Shown here: positions 32,188 through 42,693 of the stretch, in pieces
Numbering within the stretch: the first letter of the stretch is position 1
Layout: each line of letters begins with the position of its first letter
DNA from: Paenibacillus phyllosphaerae
GTDB taxonomy: Bacteria; Bacillota; Bacilli; Paenibacillales; Paenibacillaceae
Direction of reading: 5' to 3'
DNA: 64,000 bases
NCBI RefSeq assembly: GCF_014192105.1
Contig: NZ_JACHXK010000006.1
Location: forward strand, 310,001-374,000
Notes under the pieces: model-generated
Database searches by the model: none
Seen by the model: the letters and a program-made list of their open reading frames with translations, nothing else
Told to the model about the DNA's origin: nothing
Position numbers and translations under genes: made by a program

Positions 32188-34347
32188 ATGAAACTCAGGG
32201 CAAACAGCGTCAACTCCGAATTTCCCGATACCGCCAATTATCATCCATTACCAGATGTGAACGACGCTTACTTCGAATTAAATGCTTCTCTGGAAGTTGT
32301 ATATGCAAGTCCGGCGGCGCCTGCGCTTTTCTCCCGGTGGATGAATGGGGATGCCGACACGACTTGTGAACGATGGAGTCCGATTATCGGTTGGCTGTCG
32401 GAGCCGATCAGGAAGGCACTGGACGGTCATCAGCATTTGGAATGTGAGTGTTACGATTCGGCAGCAGAACGTATTTGCCAGCTGAGGATTTATCTATTGG
32501 AACCCCGCATACTTCTCTATATCCGAGATATTACCGAATTAAAGCATTCGCAGCTTTACACCGAGCAGCGTATTCACTCGTTGTTCGATCATAATCCGGA
32601 CGCCGTCTACACCGTCGATCCGAATGGCCGCTATCAGACCGTGAATGCGTCGTCGGTGTGGATCACCGGCTATACCGCGGAGGAGCTCGAGAATCTTGCC
32701 TTCGCGAACTTGATCATTGAACGTGACTTTGAACGGACCAAAGCGCATTTTAGGCAGGCCCTCCAAGGCTATGTTCAGCATTATCCGGTGACGATCAGGC
32801 GTAAAGACGGGACGCTAAGAAATTTGCATATCACGAATGTGCCGATCCGCGTAGACGAACAAGTAACAGGCATACTCGGCATTGCCAAAGATATGACCAT
32901 GCAGCATATGACCGAGGCGCTGCTGCGCAAAAGCATCGAGCTTCTGGCCGACGCGCAGAAGACGGCGCATGTAGGCAGCTGGGAAGTCGATCAGAAGCGG
33001 CGGCGCATCTATTGGTCCGACGAAATCTTCCATATATTCGGCCTGGATCCGGCTGTTGACGGGTTCGTGAGCTACGATCAATTCTTGCAATTCATACATC
33101 CTTCTGACCGGCACCGCATAGCGACCATCTATTACGACTGGTTGAGCGAGTCGGGAAAAAGCGGGTTCGAGTTCGAATACCGGATCTGTCGTCCGAACGG
33201 AGAAGAACGGTCGGTACGCTGTACGGGCCTGCTGAGCGACAAGGCGAAGATGCGAATGGGAGGCAGTCTTCAGGACATAACGCTGCTTCGTCAGATCGAA
33301 CGGCAGCTATCGGAGAGCGAGCAGCGCTTCCGTTCCATCGTCAACCATCACCCGGACGGCGTATGCGCGTTCGATATGACGGGACTGGTTACCGAAGTCA
33401 ATCCCGCGTTCGAGAGAATCTCCGGTTACACGTCTCAGGAGCTCAAGGGCATGTCTTACGTGCAGATGGTGACGGCTGAGGAAGCGCAGCGGATTCACCT
33501 TGAAGTCGTGTCCTGCGCTGACGTAGAGAAGATCGACCGGTTAGACAGCCATTTGTTAAAAAAAGACGGCACCTCTATTCCGGTCACGAATACGCTCGTT
33601 CCGATTATCGTTAACGGTCAGCGCGTCGGTACATATAGCATCGTCAAGGATATCACGGAGCAGCTGGAGACGAACGAGCTCTTCCGCAAGTCGGACAAGC
33701 TCAAGGTGGTCGGCCAGCTCGCCGCTGCGGTCGCGCACGAGATCCGCAATCCGTTAACCGCGTTAAAAGGTTTCATCAAGCTGATCCATACGAGCGGAAC
33801 GGCAATCAACCCGGAGTACTTCAAGATCATACAAGATGAGTTGTCGCGGATCGAGTTGATCTCCAGCGAATTGCTCGTTCTGGCCAAGCCCCAGGCGGGC
33901 CGGATCCATTCCTTGGAGCTTCAAGAGGTGCTGGAGCAGACGATTGTGCTGTTGTCGACGCAAGCCATCATGAGCAATATCGAGATCGTCATGGAAGTGC
34001 GCGCAGGGACGACCACAGTCCGCGGGGACTCTACTCAGCTGAAGCAAATTTTCGTTAACCTGCTGAAGAACGCGATCGAGGCCATGCATGGAGGCGGTAC
34101 GATCCTAGTTGCGCTTGACCTGGAGGACGCTTATGTCCGCGTTCGGATTCAGGATGAAGGCTGCGGGATGCCGGAAGATATCGTACAGCGTCTGGGCGAG
34201 CCTTTCTATACGACGAAGGAGAAAGGAACCGGTCTCGGCTTCATGGTTACGAAGCGGATCATTGAAGCGCATCAGGGGCATTTGCAGATACGATCGGTAC
34301 AAGGCCAAGGCACCACGATCGACGTGTTCTTCCCCTCCGTGCAATAA
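32188..34347 (+). CDS. multi-PAS sensor histidine kinase, sporulation-kinase-like
   Basis: A 719-residue soluble kinase: about four PAS modules (roughly 20-115, 125-250, 265-375 and 380-500; e.g. LFDHNPDAVYTVDPNGRYQ and HHPDGVCAFDMTGL), a HisKA domain with phosphoacceptor VAHEIRNPLTALKGF (His near 518) and HATPase (NLLKNAIEAM, GTGLGFMVTKRI). No membrane helix. The HEIRNPLTALKG form and PAS count resemble KinA/KinE kinases of the Spo0A phosphorelay; a Spo0F-type partner is not adjacent. ATG 32188 follows GGGGGG. Confidence 0.88.
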   Translation: MKLRANSVNSEFPDTANYHPLPDVNDAYFELNASLEVVYASPAAPALFSRWMNGDADTTCERWSPIIGWLSEPIRKALDGHQHLECECYDSAAERICQLRIYLLEPRILLYIRDITELKHSQLYTEQRIHSLFDHNPDAVYTVDPNGRYQTVNASSVWITGYTAEELENLAFANLIIERDFERTKAHFRQALQGYVQHYPVTIRRKDGTLRNLHITNVPIRVDEQVTGILGIAKDMTMQHMTEALLRKSIELLADAQKTAHVGSWEVDQKRRRIYWSDEIFHIFGLDPAVDGFVSYDQFLQFIHPSDRHRIATIYYDWLSESGKSGFEFEYRICRPNGEERSVRCTGLLSDKAKMRMGGSLQDITLLRQIERQLSESEQRFRSIVNHHPDGVCAFDMTGLVTEVNPAFERISGYTSQELKGMSYVQMVTAEEAQRIHLEVVSCADVEKIDRLDSHLLKKDGTSIPVTNTLVPIIVNGQRVGTYSIVKDITEQLETNELFRKSDKLKVVGQLAAAVAHEIRNPLTALKGFIKLIHTSGTAINPEYFKIIQDELSRIELISSELLVLAKPQAGRIHSLELQEVLEQTIVLLSTQAIMSNIEIVMEVRAGTTTVRGDSTQLKQIFVNLLKNAIEAMHGGGTILVALDLEDAYVRVRIQDEGCGMPEDIVQRLGEPFYTTKEKGTGLGFMVTKRIIEAHQGHLQIRSVQGQGTTIDVFFPSVQ

Positions 34348-34373
34348 GCAATAGCATGTTCAGCGTCTATACC

Positions 34374-34407
34374 AAGCCATCGTCCCGCCCAAGGGAGGAT
34401 GGCTTTT
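34374..34407 (+). terminator. intrinsic terminator
   Basis: AAGCCATC/GGATGGCTT stem with inner TCCC/GGGA followed by TTTT. Confidence 0.9.
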
Positions 34408-34517
34408 CTATGTCGATTCCCTAACTTCTGCTGACAAGCTTAGGACGGAAGGGTAAAATAGTAGAGTGCTATTCGGATACATAATATGACAAATGGAAGC
34501 GGGAGAGGATCGAACGT

Positions 34518-37500
34518 ATGACAGAGCAGGAGAAGAATCGTGATCCAGACCAGCAAGACCAAGAACTGTACACGGGCGAGCTGCTTCGAGCGTTGATGGC
34601 CTTTAAGAAGGGCGATTTTTCTTACCGTATGCCCTATGACTATACTGGAATTCCGGGAAAAGTGGCAGATACGTTTAACGAGATTATGGATTTGCAGGAA
34701 GGTTTGGTAGGCGAAATCCAGACGGTAGCCAGAGTCGTCGGCAAGGAAGGAAAGCTGTCCCGGCGCTTCGAGCATAAGAGCACCAGTGGATCGTGGGGAA
34801 TCGCGGTCGAGTCGCTGAACGGCCTGGTGACAGACTTGATCCAGCCGACGAGCGAGATGGTGCGCGTTATTAATGCGGTCGCACAGGGAGATCTGACGCA
34901 GAAGGTCGATCTTGAATTCGAAGGACGACCGCTGACCGGCGAATTCCTGCGCTCCGCCAGCAATATTAATATGATGGTGAACCAGCTCAGCCGGTTCTCC
35001 TCGGAGGTTACGCGGGTCGCCAGGGAAGTCGGCACGGAAGGGATTCTCGGCGGACAGGCGGATGTGAAAGGCGTCTCCGGTACGTGGAAGGACCTCACGG
35101 ACAGCGTCAACAACATGGCGAGCAATCTGACGGACCAGGTGCGGAATATCGCGGCAGTAACGACGGCCGTTGCCAAAGGCGATCTGACGAAGCAGATTAC
35201 CGTTAATGCCAAAGGCGAGATTCTGGAGCTGAAGAATACGATCAATACCATGGTCGATCAGCTCTCGACCTTTGCTTCCGAGGTCACGAGGGTGGCGCGC
35301 GAAGTAGGCACGGAAGGCAAGCTGGGCGGCCAAGCGGACGTTAAGGGCGTCTCCGGGACATGGCGCGATCTGACGGAGAACGTCAATTCGATGGCGAGCA
35401 ATCTGACCGAGCAGGTGCGGAACATCGCGGTCGTAACGACGGCGGTCGCGAACGGCGATCTGTCGAAACATATAACGGCCGATGTTCAAGGCGAAGTGCT
35501 GGAACTGAAGAATACGATCAACACGATGGTCGATCAGCTGTCGACGTTCGCCTCCGAGGTTACGCGCGTGGCGCTCGAGGTCGGAACCGAGGGGCGTCTC
35601 GGCGGCCAAGCGGAAGTTTCCGGCGTAGCGGGCACGTGGCGTGATTTGACCGAGAGCGTTAACAACATGGCTTCGAACCTGACGAATCAAGTGCGGAACA
35701 TCGCGGTGGTGACGACGGCGGTCGCCAAGGGCGATCTGTCCAAGCAGATTACCGCGGATGTCCAGGGCGAGATGCTCGAGCTGAAGAATACGATCAATAC
35801 GATGGTCGATCAGCTGTCGACGTTCGCTTCCGAGGTTACGCGCGTCGCCCGCGAGGTCGGTACGGAAGGGAAACTTGGCGGTCAGGCGCAAGTTAAGGGT
35901 GTCGGCGGGACGTGGAAGGATTTGACGCAGAGCGTTAATAATATGGCGCGCAATCTGACCGATCAGATGCGCAACATTGCCGGCGTCACGACGGCTGTGG
36001 CGAAGGGCGACCTGTCCAAGAAAATTACCGTGGATGTCGCCGGCGAGATGCTGGAGCTGAAGAACACGATGAACACGATGGTAGACCAGCTGTCGACGTT
36101 CGCCTCCGAGGTCACGCGCGTGGCCCGCGAGGTCGGTACGGAAGGAAAGCTTGGCGTTCAGGCCGACGTGAAAGACGTATCCGGCACGTGGAAAGATTTA
36201 ACTGACAGCGTTAACAATATGGCGAGCAATCTGACCAACCAGGTGCGGAATATCGCAGGGGTGACGACGGCGGTTGCCAACGGCGATCTGTCGAAGAAAA
36301 TCACGGTCGATGTCAAAGGCGAGCTGCTCGAACTTAAGAATACGATCAATACGATGGTCGATCAGCTTAACTCCTTTGCTTCCGAAGTAACGCGCGTCGC
36401 CCGAGAGGTCGGCACGGACGGGAAGCTGGGCGGACAGGCGCAAGTAAGAGGCGTCGGCGGCACATGGAAGGACTTGACCGATAACGTCAATATCATGGCG
36501 ACCAACCTGACGAATCAGGTGCGCGGAATCGCGAAGGTCGTCACCGCCGTTGCGAACGGGAACCTGAAGCATAAGCTGACCGTCGAAGCCAAAGGCGAGA
36601 TCGCGGAGCTCACCGACACGATCAACAACATGATCGAGACGCTGGCGACCTTCGCCGATCAGGTTACGACCGTCGCCCGCGAGGTCGGCGCGGAAGGGAA
36701 GCTGGGCGGACAGGCGAATGTGCCGGGCGCCTCGGGAACTTGGCTTGATTTGACTTACAACGTTAACTATATGGCGAGTACGCTCACGACGCAGGTGCGC
36801 GCGATCACGAATGTCGCGACGGCGGTAACGAAGGGCGATCTGTCCCGATCGATCGACGTGGCTGCGGCCGGCGAGGTCGCGGAGCTGAAGGACAATATTA
36901 ACGAGATGATCCGCAACCTGAAGGAGACGACCCACATCAACACCGAGCAGGACTGGCTGAAGACGAATCTGGCGAAATTCTCCCGGATGCTGCAAGGTCA
37001 GCGCGATCAGCTGGCCGTCAGCCGGATGATTCTCTCCGAGCTTGCGCTGCTCGTCTCTATGCAACACGGCGTTATCTATATCAATGAGCCGTCGGATAAC
37101 GGCGAGCCGCTGCTGAAGCTGTTCGCGAGCTACGCGTATCAGAATCGGAAGCATCTGTCGAACGTGTTCCGCCGCGGCGAGGGCCTAGTCGGGCAATGTC
37201 TCATCGAAAAGCAGCGGATCCTGCTCACGAACGTGCCGGGCGACTATGTCGTCATCTCGTCGGGTCTTGGCGAGGCAACGCCGCTGAATATCGTTCTGCT
37301 GCCTGTCATCTTCGAGGACCAAGTGCTGGCGGTGCTCGAGCTCGCATCCTTCCGCGCCTTCAACGAGATTGAGCTGGCCTTGCTCGATCAGTTGACGGAG
37401 TCGATCGGGATCGTGCTTAATACGATGCAGGCGAACCGCAGGACGGAAGAGCTGCTGGTCCAATCGCAATCCCTGGCAGAGGAGCTGCAGAAGCAGCAGC

Positions 37501-39698
37501 TCGAGCTGAAGAACACGAACGAAGAGCTGGAGGACAAAGCAAAGCTGCTCGTCATCCAGAAGGCCGAGGTGGAGAGCAAGAATAACGAGGTGGAGCTGGC
37601 GAAGCGATATCTGGAGGAGAAGGCGGAGCAATTGGCGACCACCTCGCGCTATAAGTCGGAGTTCTTGGCCAATATGTCGCACGAGCTCCGCACGCCGCTG
37701 AACTCGCTGCTGCTCTTGGCTGAGCAGCTGGCCGAGAATCCGGAGCACAATCTGACCGATAATCAAGTGAAATATTCGCTGACGATCCAGGAATCGGGTC
37801 TTGATCTGCTTAACCTCATTAACGACATTCTTGATCTGTCGAAGATCGAATCCGGCACGGTAACGCCAGACTTCGTGGAGACGTCCATTCCCGACTTGGC
37901 CAGCGGGCTGGACCGCGCATTCCGTCCGATCGCCGAAGATAAGGGACTCGATCTGCGCATTGTCGTCGAGCCTGACGTGCCGAAGCTCGTCGTGACGGAT
38001 TTGAAGCGGCTGCAGCAAATATTGAAGAATTTGCTTTCCAATGCGTTCAAATTCACAGAGCAAGGGCAGGTAGCGCTGCTCGTCCGAACGGCTCTGGACG
38101 GCTGGAATGTCGAGAACGTCCGGCTGGCCCAGGCCGAGGCGGTCCTGTGCTTCACGGTGAACGATACGGGAATCGGCATCTCGGAGGACAAGCAGCAGAT
38201 CGTGTTCGAAGCGTTCCAACAGGCGGACGGCAGCACGAACCGGGAATACGGAGGCACTGGCCTCGGCCTTGCCATCTCGCGCGAAATTGCTACTATGCTG
38301 GGCGGCGAGATCACGCTTAGCAGCATTGTGGGCATGGGAAGCACATTCAGTCTCTATCTTCCGGTAGGGAAGGTACGTCAGGCCGAATCGTATGAGGCGG
38401 CCAAGCCGAAATATACGCCTGAGGTAATCGACGTCGTGCCGCCGCACAAGACGAGAACCTACTCCCTTGAGCTCGACAAAGACATTGTTGACGACCGCCA
38501 TCATATCGAGCCGGGCGACCGCGTATTCCTCATCATTGAGGACGACTACAAGTTTAATGAAATTCTGCTTCATCTGCTTCATAAGAAAGGCATCAAGGCG
38601 GTCATTACGAGCACGGGCAGCAATGCCCTGGAGCTTGCCCGCAAATATAAGCCGTCGGCCATTACGCTTGATCTGCGGCTGAAGGATATGGACGGGTGGC
38701 TCGTCGTGGAGCAGCTGAAGAACGATATGGAAGTTGCCCATATTCCGGTGTCCGTCATTACGGTCGAGGAAGACGAGGTCATCCTCAAGCAAAAAGGCGT
38801 CTTCGACTTCATCAGCAAACCCGTCACGAACGAGGAACTCGAGAACGCGCTCGACAGGTTGAATGCGTTCGCCGACCTTCACGTCCGCCATCTGCTCGTC
38901 GTAACCCCGCATCCGGAGCGTCGTACGCAGTGGACGGAGCTGCTCGCCGGCAAGGATCTGCGCATCGTGACGGTCGATACCGCCCGCAAAGCGCTCAATC
39001 AGCTGAAGAACAAGAGCTTCGATTGCGTCCTGGCCGATAATGAGCTGAACGATATGACCATTACGCGGTTTATCCGCGAGGTTCAGAAGCAAGCGGCGAA
39101 CAAATATAAGCCGATTATCGTTCATCGCAGCGCCAAGCTCAGCGTAGATATGGAGGATGAGCTGGACGTATTGGAGAAAACGGCCGTGCTTAAGGAAGCG
39201 AAGACGACGCTGCAGATTCTGGAAGGGACATCGCTGTTCCTGCACCGGAAGGCCGAGAATCTGCCGGAGTCTTCGAAGCAGACGGTCGTGAAGCTGCATT
39301 CGTCCGACGAGATGATCGCCTACAAGAAGGTGCTGGTCGTCGACGATGACATCCGCAACATTTTTGCCCTCACCACGATTCTGGAGCGCCACAATATGAA
39401 GGTTGTGCCGGCAGAGAACGGACAGGACGCCATTGCGGCCCTGCAGCAGAATCCGGATATCGACATCGTGCTGATGGATATTATGATGCCGGTGATGGAC
39501 GGCTACGAGACGACGCGCGCGATTCGCCGCGATCCGGCCTTCAAGGACCTTCCGATCATCGCGCTGACGGCCAAGGCGATGAAAGGCGACCGCGAGCTGT
39601 GCTTGGAGGCAGGCGCGAGCGACTACATTACGAAGCCGGTTAACAGCGCGCAGCTGCTGACGATGATCCGCACGTGGCTGGATGAAGAGGAGCAATAA
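34518..39698 (+). CDS. soluble poly-HAMP hybrid histidine kinase (group III-like)
   Basis: A 1726-residue protein without membrane helices. Residues about 20-805 are a tandem of 92-residue units, each two HAMP modules; seven copies of the (A)[14 protein letters not shown] helix recur at that spacing from residue 162, with a divergent first unit. Then come GAF (about 815-970), coiled coil (to 1040), HisKA ([17 protein letters not shown], His near 1055), HATPase ([14 protein letters not shown] near 1247) and three receiver domains: REC1 (about 1335-1450, [11 protein letters not shown]), REC2 (about 1455-1575, poorly conserved) and REC3 (about 1605-1722, [12 protein letters not shown]). The plan is that of fungal Nik1/Os-1 osmosensing kinases and their bacterial relatives. 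ATG 34518 follows GGAGAGGA. Confidence 0.93.
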   Translation: MTEQEKNRDPDQQDQELYTGELLRALMAFKKGDFSYRMPYDYTGIPGKVADTFNEIMDLQEGLVGEIQTVARVVGKEGKLSRRFEHKSTSGSWGIAVESLNGLVTDLIQPTSEMVRVINAVAQGDLTQKVDLEFEGRPLTGEFLRSASNINMMVNQLSRFSSEVTRVAREVGTEGILGGQADVKGVSGTWKDLTDSVNNMASNLTDQVRNIAAVTTAVAKGDLTKQITVNAKGEILELKNTINTMVDQLSTFASEVTRVAREVGTEGKLGGQADVKGVSGTWRDLTENVNSMASNLTEQVRNIAVVTTAVANGDLSKHITADVQGEVLELKNTINTMVDQLSTFASEVTRVALEVGTEGRLGGQAEVSGVAGTWRDLTESVNNMASNLTNQVRNIAVVTTAVAKGDLSKQITADVQGEMLELKNTINTMVDQLSTFASEVTRVAREVGTEGKLGGQAQVKGVGGTWKDLTQSVNNMARNLTDQMRNIAGVTTAVAKGDLSKKITVDVAGEMLELKNTMNTMVDQLSTFASEVTRVAREVGTEGKLGVQADVKDVSGTWKDLTDSVNNMASNLTNQVRNIAGVTTAVANGDLSKKITVDVKGELLELKNTINTMVDQLNSFASEVTRVAREVGTDGKLGGQAQVRGVGGTWKDLTDNVNIMATNLTNQVRGIAKVVTAVANGNLKHKLTVEAKGEIAELTDTINNMIETLATFADQVTTVAREVGAEGKLGGQANVPGASGTWLDLTYNVNYMASTLTTQVRAITNVATAVTKGDLSRSIDVAAAGEVAELKDNINEMIRNLKETTHINTEQDWLKTNLAKFSRMLQGQRDQLAVSRMILSELALLVSMQHGVIYINEPSDNGEPLLKLFASYAYQNRKHLSNVFRRGEGLVGQCLIEKQRILLTNVPGDYVVISSGLGEATPLNIVLLPVIFEDQVLAVLELASFRAFNEIELALLDQLTESIGIVLNTMQANRRTEELLVQSQSLAEELQKQQLELKNTNEELEDKAKLLVIQKAEVESKNNEVELAKRYLEEKAEQLATTSRYKSEFLANMSHELRTPLNSLLLLAEQLAENPEHNLTDNQVKYSLTIQESGLDLLNLINDILDLSKIESGTVTPDFVETSIPDLASGLDRAFRPIAEDKGLDLRIVVEPDVPKLVVTDLKRLQQILKNLLSNAFKFTEQGQVALLVRTALDGWNVENVRLAQAEAVLCFTVNDTGIGISEDKQQIVFEAFQQADGSTNREYGGTGLGLAISREIATMLGGEITLSSIVGMGSTFSLYLPVGKVRQAESYEAAKPKYTPEVIDVVPPHKTRTYSLELDKDIVDDRHHIEPGDRVFLIIEDDYKFNEILLHLLHKKGIKAVITSTGSNALELARKYKPSAITLDLRLKDMDGWLVVEQLKNDMEVAHIPVSVITVEEDEVILKQKGVFDFISKPVTNEELENALDRLNAFADLHVRHLLVVTPHPERRTQWTELLAGKDLRIVTVDTARKALNQLKNKSFDCVLADNELNDMTITRFIREVQKQAANKYKPIIVHRSAKLSVDMEDELDVLEKTAVLKEAKTTLQILEGTSLFLHRKAENLPESSKQTVVKLHSSDEMIAYKKVLVVDDDIRNIFALTTILERHNMKVVPAENGQDAIAALQQNPDIDIVLMDIMMPVMDGYETTRAIRRDPAFKDLPIIALTAKAMKGDRELCLEAGASDYITKPVNSAQLLTMIRTWLDEEEQ
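34995..36940 (+). repeat. 276-bp coding repeats (HAMP pairs)
   Basis: The poly-HAMP part is encoded by near-identical units at 276-bp spacing (for example the [19 protein letters not shown] segment at about 35003 and 35280, and onward). Units 2 to 6 share most codons, so unit number could change by recombination. Not a CRISPR array or mobile element. Confidence 0.85.
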
Positions 39699-39706
39699 CG
39701 ATTTTG

Positions 39707-39737
39707 AGGCAGTATGCATGATGCATGCTGCCTTTTT
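39707..39737 (+). terminator. intrinsic terminator
   Basis: AGGCAG-T-ATGCA/TGCAT-G-CTGCCT stem followed by five T. Confidence 0.92.
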
Positions 39738-39859
39738 GTAAAGAGGGAAGGTAAGCTTCGCGGGAAGCGATTCGAGGATCGGGGAAGGGTAAGTCCAACG
39801 CAGGAATTCGTTAACGAACTTAAGCATCGATAATCGCTCAATATTGGAGGCGTATGCGT

Positions 39860-40699
39860 ATGTTTACGGATCAGTTGCTGCAAGGAAAGGTCGTTCTCAT
39901 TACAGGCGGAGGGACGGGACTCGGCCGGGCGATGGGAGAGAAGTTCCTGTCGCTGGGCGCGAAGTTGGCGATAACGAGCCGGCGCGAAGACGTGCTCGCG
40001 CAGGCTGCGGCGGAGATGGGCGGCGAGGTGTTCTACACGCCGTGCGATGTCCGCGATGCCGCTCAGGTGGAGGCGATGGTCGAGGCCGTCTACCGGCATT
40101 ACGGCAAGGTCGACGTACTGATCAATAACGCCGCGGGCAATTTTGCGAGTCCGACCGAACGCCTCTCGACGCGCGCGGTGGATGCGGTGCTGAACATCGT
40201 CCTGCATGGGACATTTTATACGACGCTAACACTTGGTAAAAAATGGATAGACGAAGCGGTAAGCGGCGTTATGCTGAATATCGTCACGACATACGCCTCG
40301 ACCGGATCAGGCTTCGTTGTCCCTTCAGCTGCGGCCAAAGCCGGCGTGCTCGCGCTTACGCGGTCGCTGGCCGTGGAATGGGCGCCTTACGGCATTCGCC
40401 AGGTGGCCATAGCGCCTGGACTTTTCCCGACCGACGGGGCCTGGAGCAGGCTGGCGCCAACGCCGGAGCTGGCCGAGAAGCTGGTGAACTCCGTGCCGCT
40501 GAAGCGGGTCGGCGATCCGGAGGAGCTCTCGAACTTGGCTGCCTTCCTTATATCGGACCATGCCTCGTATATCAATGGCGAAGTGATCACGATTGACGGG
40601 GGCCAATGGCTGCAGGGTGCTGGGCAGTTCAATGATCTGCTTGACGTCTCATCCGCAGAGTGGGACGCCTTGTCTGAGCTCACCCGCAAAGGAAAGTAA
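39860..40699 (+). CDS. 2,4-dienoyl-CoA-reductase-like SDR
   Basis: A 279-residue SDR with cofactor loop TGGGTGLGRA and NNAAGNF. The canonical YxxxK is absent; instead TTYASTGSGFVVPSAAAKAG gives Tyr, then Ser 11 residues later, then Lys 4 further. That is the Tyr-Ser-Lys arrangement of mammalian 2,4-dienoyl-CoA reductase (Tyr199, Ser210, Lys214), so it probably reduces 2,4-dienoyl-CoA in unsaturated fatty-acid beta-oxidation. ATG 39860 is 9 bases after GGAGG; ATG 39854 is too close. No other fatty-acid genes are adjacent. Confidence 0.85.
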   Translation: MFTDQLLQGKVVLITGGGTGLGRAMGEKFLSLGAKLAITSRREDVLAQAAAEMGGEVFYTPCDVRDAAQVEAMVEAVYRHYGKVDVLINNAAGNFASPTERLSTRAVDAVLNIVLHGTFYTTLTLGKKWIDEAVSGVMLNIVTTYASTGSGFVVPSAAAKAGVLALTRSLAVEWAPYGIRQVAIAPGLFPTDGAWSRLAPTPELAEKLVNSVPLKRVGDPEELSNLAAFLISDHASYINGEVITIDGGQWLQGAGQFNDLLDVSSAEWDALSELTRKGK

Positions 40700-40741
40700 T
40701 CGACATGGCAGCGCCGCTGCCTTCATGAAGGAGGACTTCCT

Positions 40742-41758
40742 ATGATTCGTTATCCCGTTGTAACCAAAGGCAGCGTCATCGGCTGTACCGCTCCATCGTC
40801 TGGTGTCGAGCCTTCTATGTATAAGTGGCTACGCGAGGCTGAGGCAAGACTGCTGGAGCGAGGCTGGCAGGTTCAATTCGGCCCTACGGTATGGCAGCAA
40901 GAGAAGGCCAAATCGGCTCCGGCTCGGTTGCGAGCTGATGAGCTCAATGTGTTGCTGCGAGACGATCGTATCGGGCTCATCGTTCCGCCATGGGGCGGCG
41001 AGTTGCTGATTGAGATATTGGAGTACTTGGATTGGGAAGCGATCCCGGCCAAATGGATTCTCGGTTTTTCGGACCTAAGCGTTCTTCTGCTTGCCATAAC
41101 GCTGCGAACCGGCATTGCCACGGCGCATGGGACGAATCTGATCGATCTGCGCGGCGAATCAATGGACGAGACGACAGCGATGTGGCTGCCTGTGCTGGCT
41201 ACGGAGACCGGCCAATCCATCAAGCAGAGCTCTTCCGAGCGGTATCAGCGGGATTGGGAGAATGAAAGCCCGTCGCCGCATGTCTACCATTTGACGGAGG
41301 AGACCTATTGGCGGACGGTCGGAGGGCGTGAGGCGCGGATGCAAGGGCGCCTGCTGGGCGGCTGCGTCGATGTGATCCGGCATTTGATCGGGACGCCATA
41401 CGGAGATGTCGCACGGTTTCGCGATTCGCATATCCCTGGAGAGCGGATTATTTGGTACCTCGAGAACTGTGAGCTCGGGACGACCGATCTGCGCAGGTCG
41501 CTCGTTCAGATGCGGCTCGCAGGCTGGTTCGATCATTGCTCCGGCATTCTGTTCGGCCGCAGCGCGGTCCATAAGCCTGTCGGTGGCTATACGGAAGAGG
41601 ATGTCTTCCAAGAGCTGTCGGCAGAGCTCGGCATCCCGCTTGCGTACGATATCGACTGCGGACACATGCCGCCTCAGCTTACGCTGATCAATGGCGCGTA
41701 TGCCGAGGTGGAGGTAGCGGACGGCCGAGGGAGCGTTACGCAATATTTTAAGGCATAG
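40742..41758 (+). CDS. S66 peptidase (LD-carboxypeptidase/MccF-like)
   Basis: A 338-residue serine carboxypeptidase of family S66. The nucleophile Ser is in GFSDLSVLLLA, the Glu in YLENCELGTTDLRR and the His in CGHMPPQLTLI. Sequence form, with an N-terminal NTD around TAPSSGVEPSMY, is closer to MccF, which cleaves peptidyl-nucleotide antibiotics, than to cell-wall LdcA. No signal peptide, so it acts in the cytoplasm. GGAGGA upstream. It may confer self-protection or recycle murein peptides; not resolvable here. Confidence 0.87.
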   Translation: MIRYPVVTKGSVIGCTAPSSGVEPSMYKWLREAEARLLERGWQVQFGPTVWQQEKAKSAPARLRADELNVLLRDDRIGLIVPPWGGELLIEILEYLDWEAIPAKWILGFSDLSVLLLAITLRTGIATAHGTNLIDLRGESMDETTAMWLPVLATETGQSIKQSSSERYQRDWENESPSPHVYHLTEETYWRTVGGREARMQGRLLGGCVDVIRHLIGTPYGDVARFRDSHIPGERIIWYLENCELGTTDLRRSLVQMRLAGWFDHCSGILFGRSAVHKPVGGYTEEDVFQELSAELGIPLAYDIDCGHMPPQLTLINGAYAEVEVADGRGSVTQYFKA

Positions 41759-41791
41759 CATGATCTGAGAATTGCAAGGGAGGGAAGCAGC

Positions 41792-42445
41792 TTGGAGAAC
41801 AATCCGGTTCGCGTAACGCCGGTTTACCCCTGTCAGCAGCTATCGGTTGCTAAAGGGGAGGAACTGACCGCTGAGAGTATACCTTGGGAACGATTCGTTG
41901 CTGTCGAGCTCGTCGATACGGTCACCGTTCAATCGCCCCTGGAACGGACGCAAGTGAGGGCATGCTGGACGACCGAACATCTCCATATCCGCTTTACTTG
42001 CTGGGATTCCTATATCCACTCGACGTACACCATGCGGGATGAACCTTTGTATGAGCAGGATGTCGTGGAGGTGTTCATCGACGAGAGGGGAGAGGGGACG
42101 CGTTATATGGAGCTCGAGGTTAGCCCGTACAACGTCATTTTCGATGCCATGATCGAGAATGACGGTAATGGCCGACTCCTTCAGGTGGATACATCGTGGG
42201 ACATGCAGGATCTGGTGACGAACGTGCAGGTCGATCAACTGGGAAGGATCCTCTATGACATTCGCATCCCTTCCGCAAGCTTCGATCAGCCGCTCGCCGC
42301 CGGGCGCAGCTACCGCGTCAACTTCTACCGGATCGATGAACTGCGAGGCGTGCGGGAATATCAAGCGTGGAGCCCGACGGGGGCGGTTCAATTCCATCTT
42401 CCGGCCGCATTCGGCACATTGGTGCTGGAATCATCGGCATTGTAG
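41792..42445 (+). CDS. CBM9-like carbohydrate-binding protein
   Basis: A 217-residue beta-sandwich protein with the carbohydrate-binding family 9-like pattern: RACWTTEHLHIRFTCWDSYI, DVVEVFIDERGEG, YMELEVSPYNVIFDAMI and YRVNFYRID. No signal peptide or catalytic domain. The TTG start at 41792 lies behind GGAGGG. It may share the transcript of the S66 peptidase, 33 bp upstream. Intracellular CBM9-like proteins have no clear role. Confidence 0.82.
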   Translation: MENNPVRVTPVYPCQQLSVAKGEELTAESIPWERFVAVELVDTVTVQSPLERTQVRACWTTEHLHIRFTCWDSYIHSTYTMRDEPLYEQDVVEVFIDERGEGTRYMELEVSPYNVIFDAMIENDGNGRLLQVDTSWDMQDLVTNVQVDQLGRILYDIRIPSASFDQPLAAGRSYRVNFYRIDELRGVREYQAWSPTGAVQFHLPAAFGTLVLESSAL

Positions 42446-42447
42446 CA

Positions 42448-42522
42448 GCTGAATGCTGCATTTCCAATCTACGCTGAATGCTGCATTTCCAATCTCACGA
42501 TTGTAAACGCAAACCAATCAGC
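42448..42522 (+). repeat. intergenic inverted-repeat element, copy B, with 25-bp tandem duplication
   Basis: The 23-bp block starting GCTGAATGCTGC occurs at 42448-42470 and again at 42473-42495. The second copy opens a 50-bp segment ending CCAATCAGC (42522) homologous to copy A at 24107-24152. GCTGA/TCAGC ends can pair. It follows the CBM9-like stop codon directly. Confidence 0.55.
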
Positions 42523-42635
42523 TGAAACCGGGGAATGACGGGGAAATATTCATTAAAAATGGCTCATCATTTCCCGGGCGAGCGCATGACTCGACAGAAT
42601 TATCAAACTTTTTCGCAAATGGGGTTCCGAAAATG

Positions 42636-42680
42636 GAAAAAGGACGCAAAGCTTGTCCGCTGACGGCAGTTTGCGCCTTT
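42636..42680 (-). terminator. intrinsic terminator for DUF3817 gene
   Basis: On the minus strand AAAGG-CGCAAA pairs with TTTGCG-CC and is followed by TTTTT. Confidence 0.88.
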
Positions 42681-42693
42681 CATTCCGGGGAAA

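Noticed and set aside
34995-36940. Regular repeats at about 276 bp, at first sight like an array
   Set aside because: They encode in-frame HAMP modules within one gene; units are too long for CRISPR and have no spacers.
37185-39827. An 880-residue minus-strand open frame opposite the hybrid kinase
   Set aside because: It is a shadow of the plus-strand gene, caused by GC-rich third positions. It has no ribosome binding site or family motif. The same holds for 34440-35891 and 36198-37154 on the minus strand.
42502-42516. TGTAAACGCAAACC as a CcpA cre site
   Set aside because: It is part of the repeat element and downstream of a stop codon, and two positions deviate from the consensus, so a regulatory role is not supported.
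42448-42522. Two adjacent 23-bp direct repeats as a mini CRISPR
   Set aside because: Only two units separated by 2 bp, no cas genes, and homology to the element at 24107.
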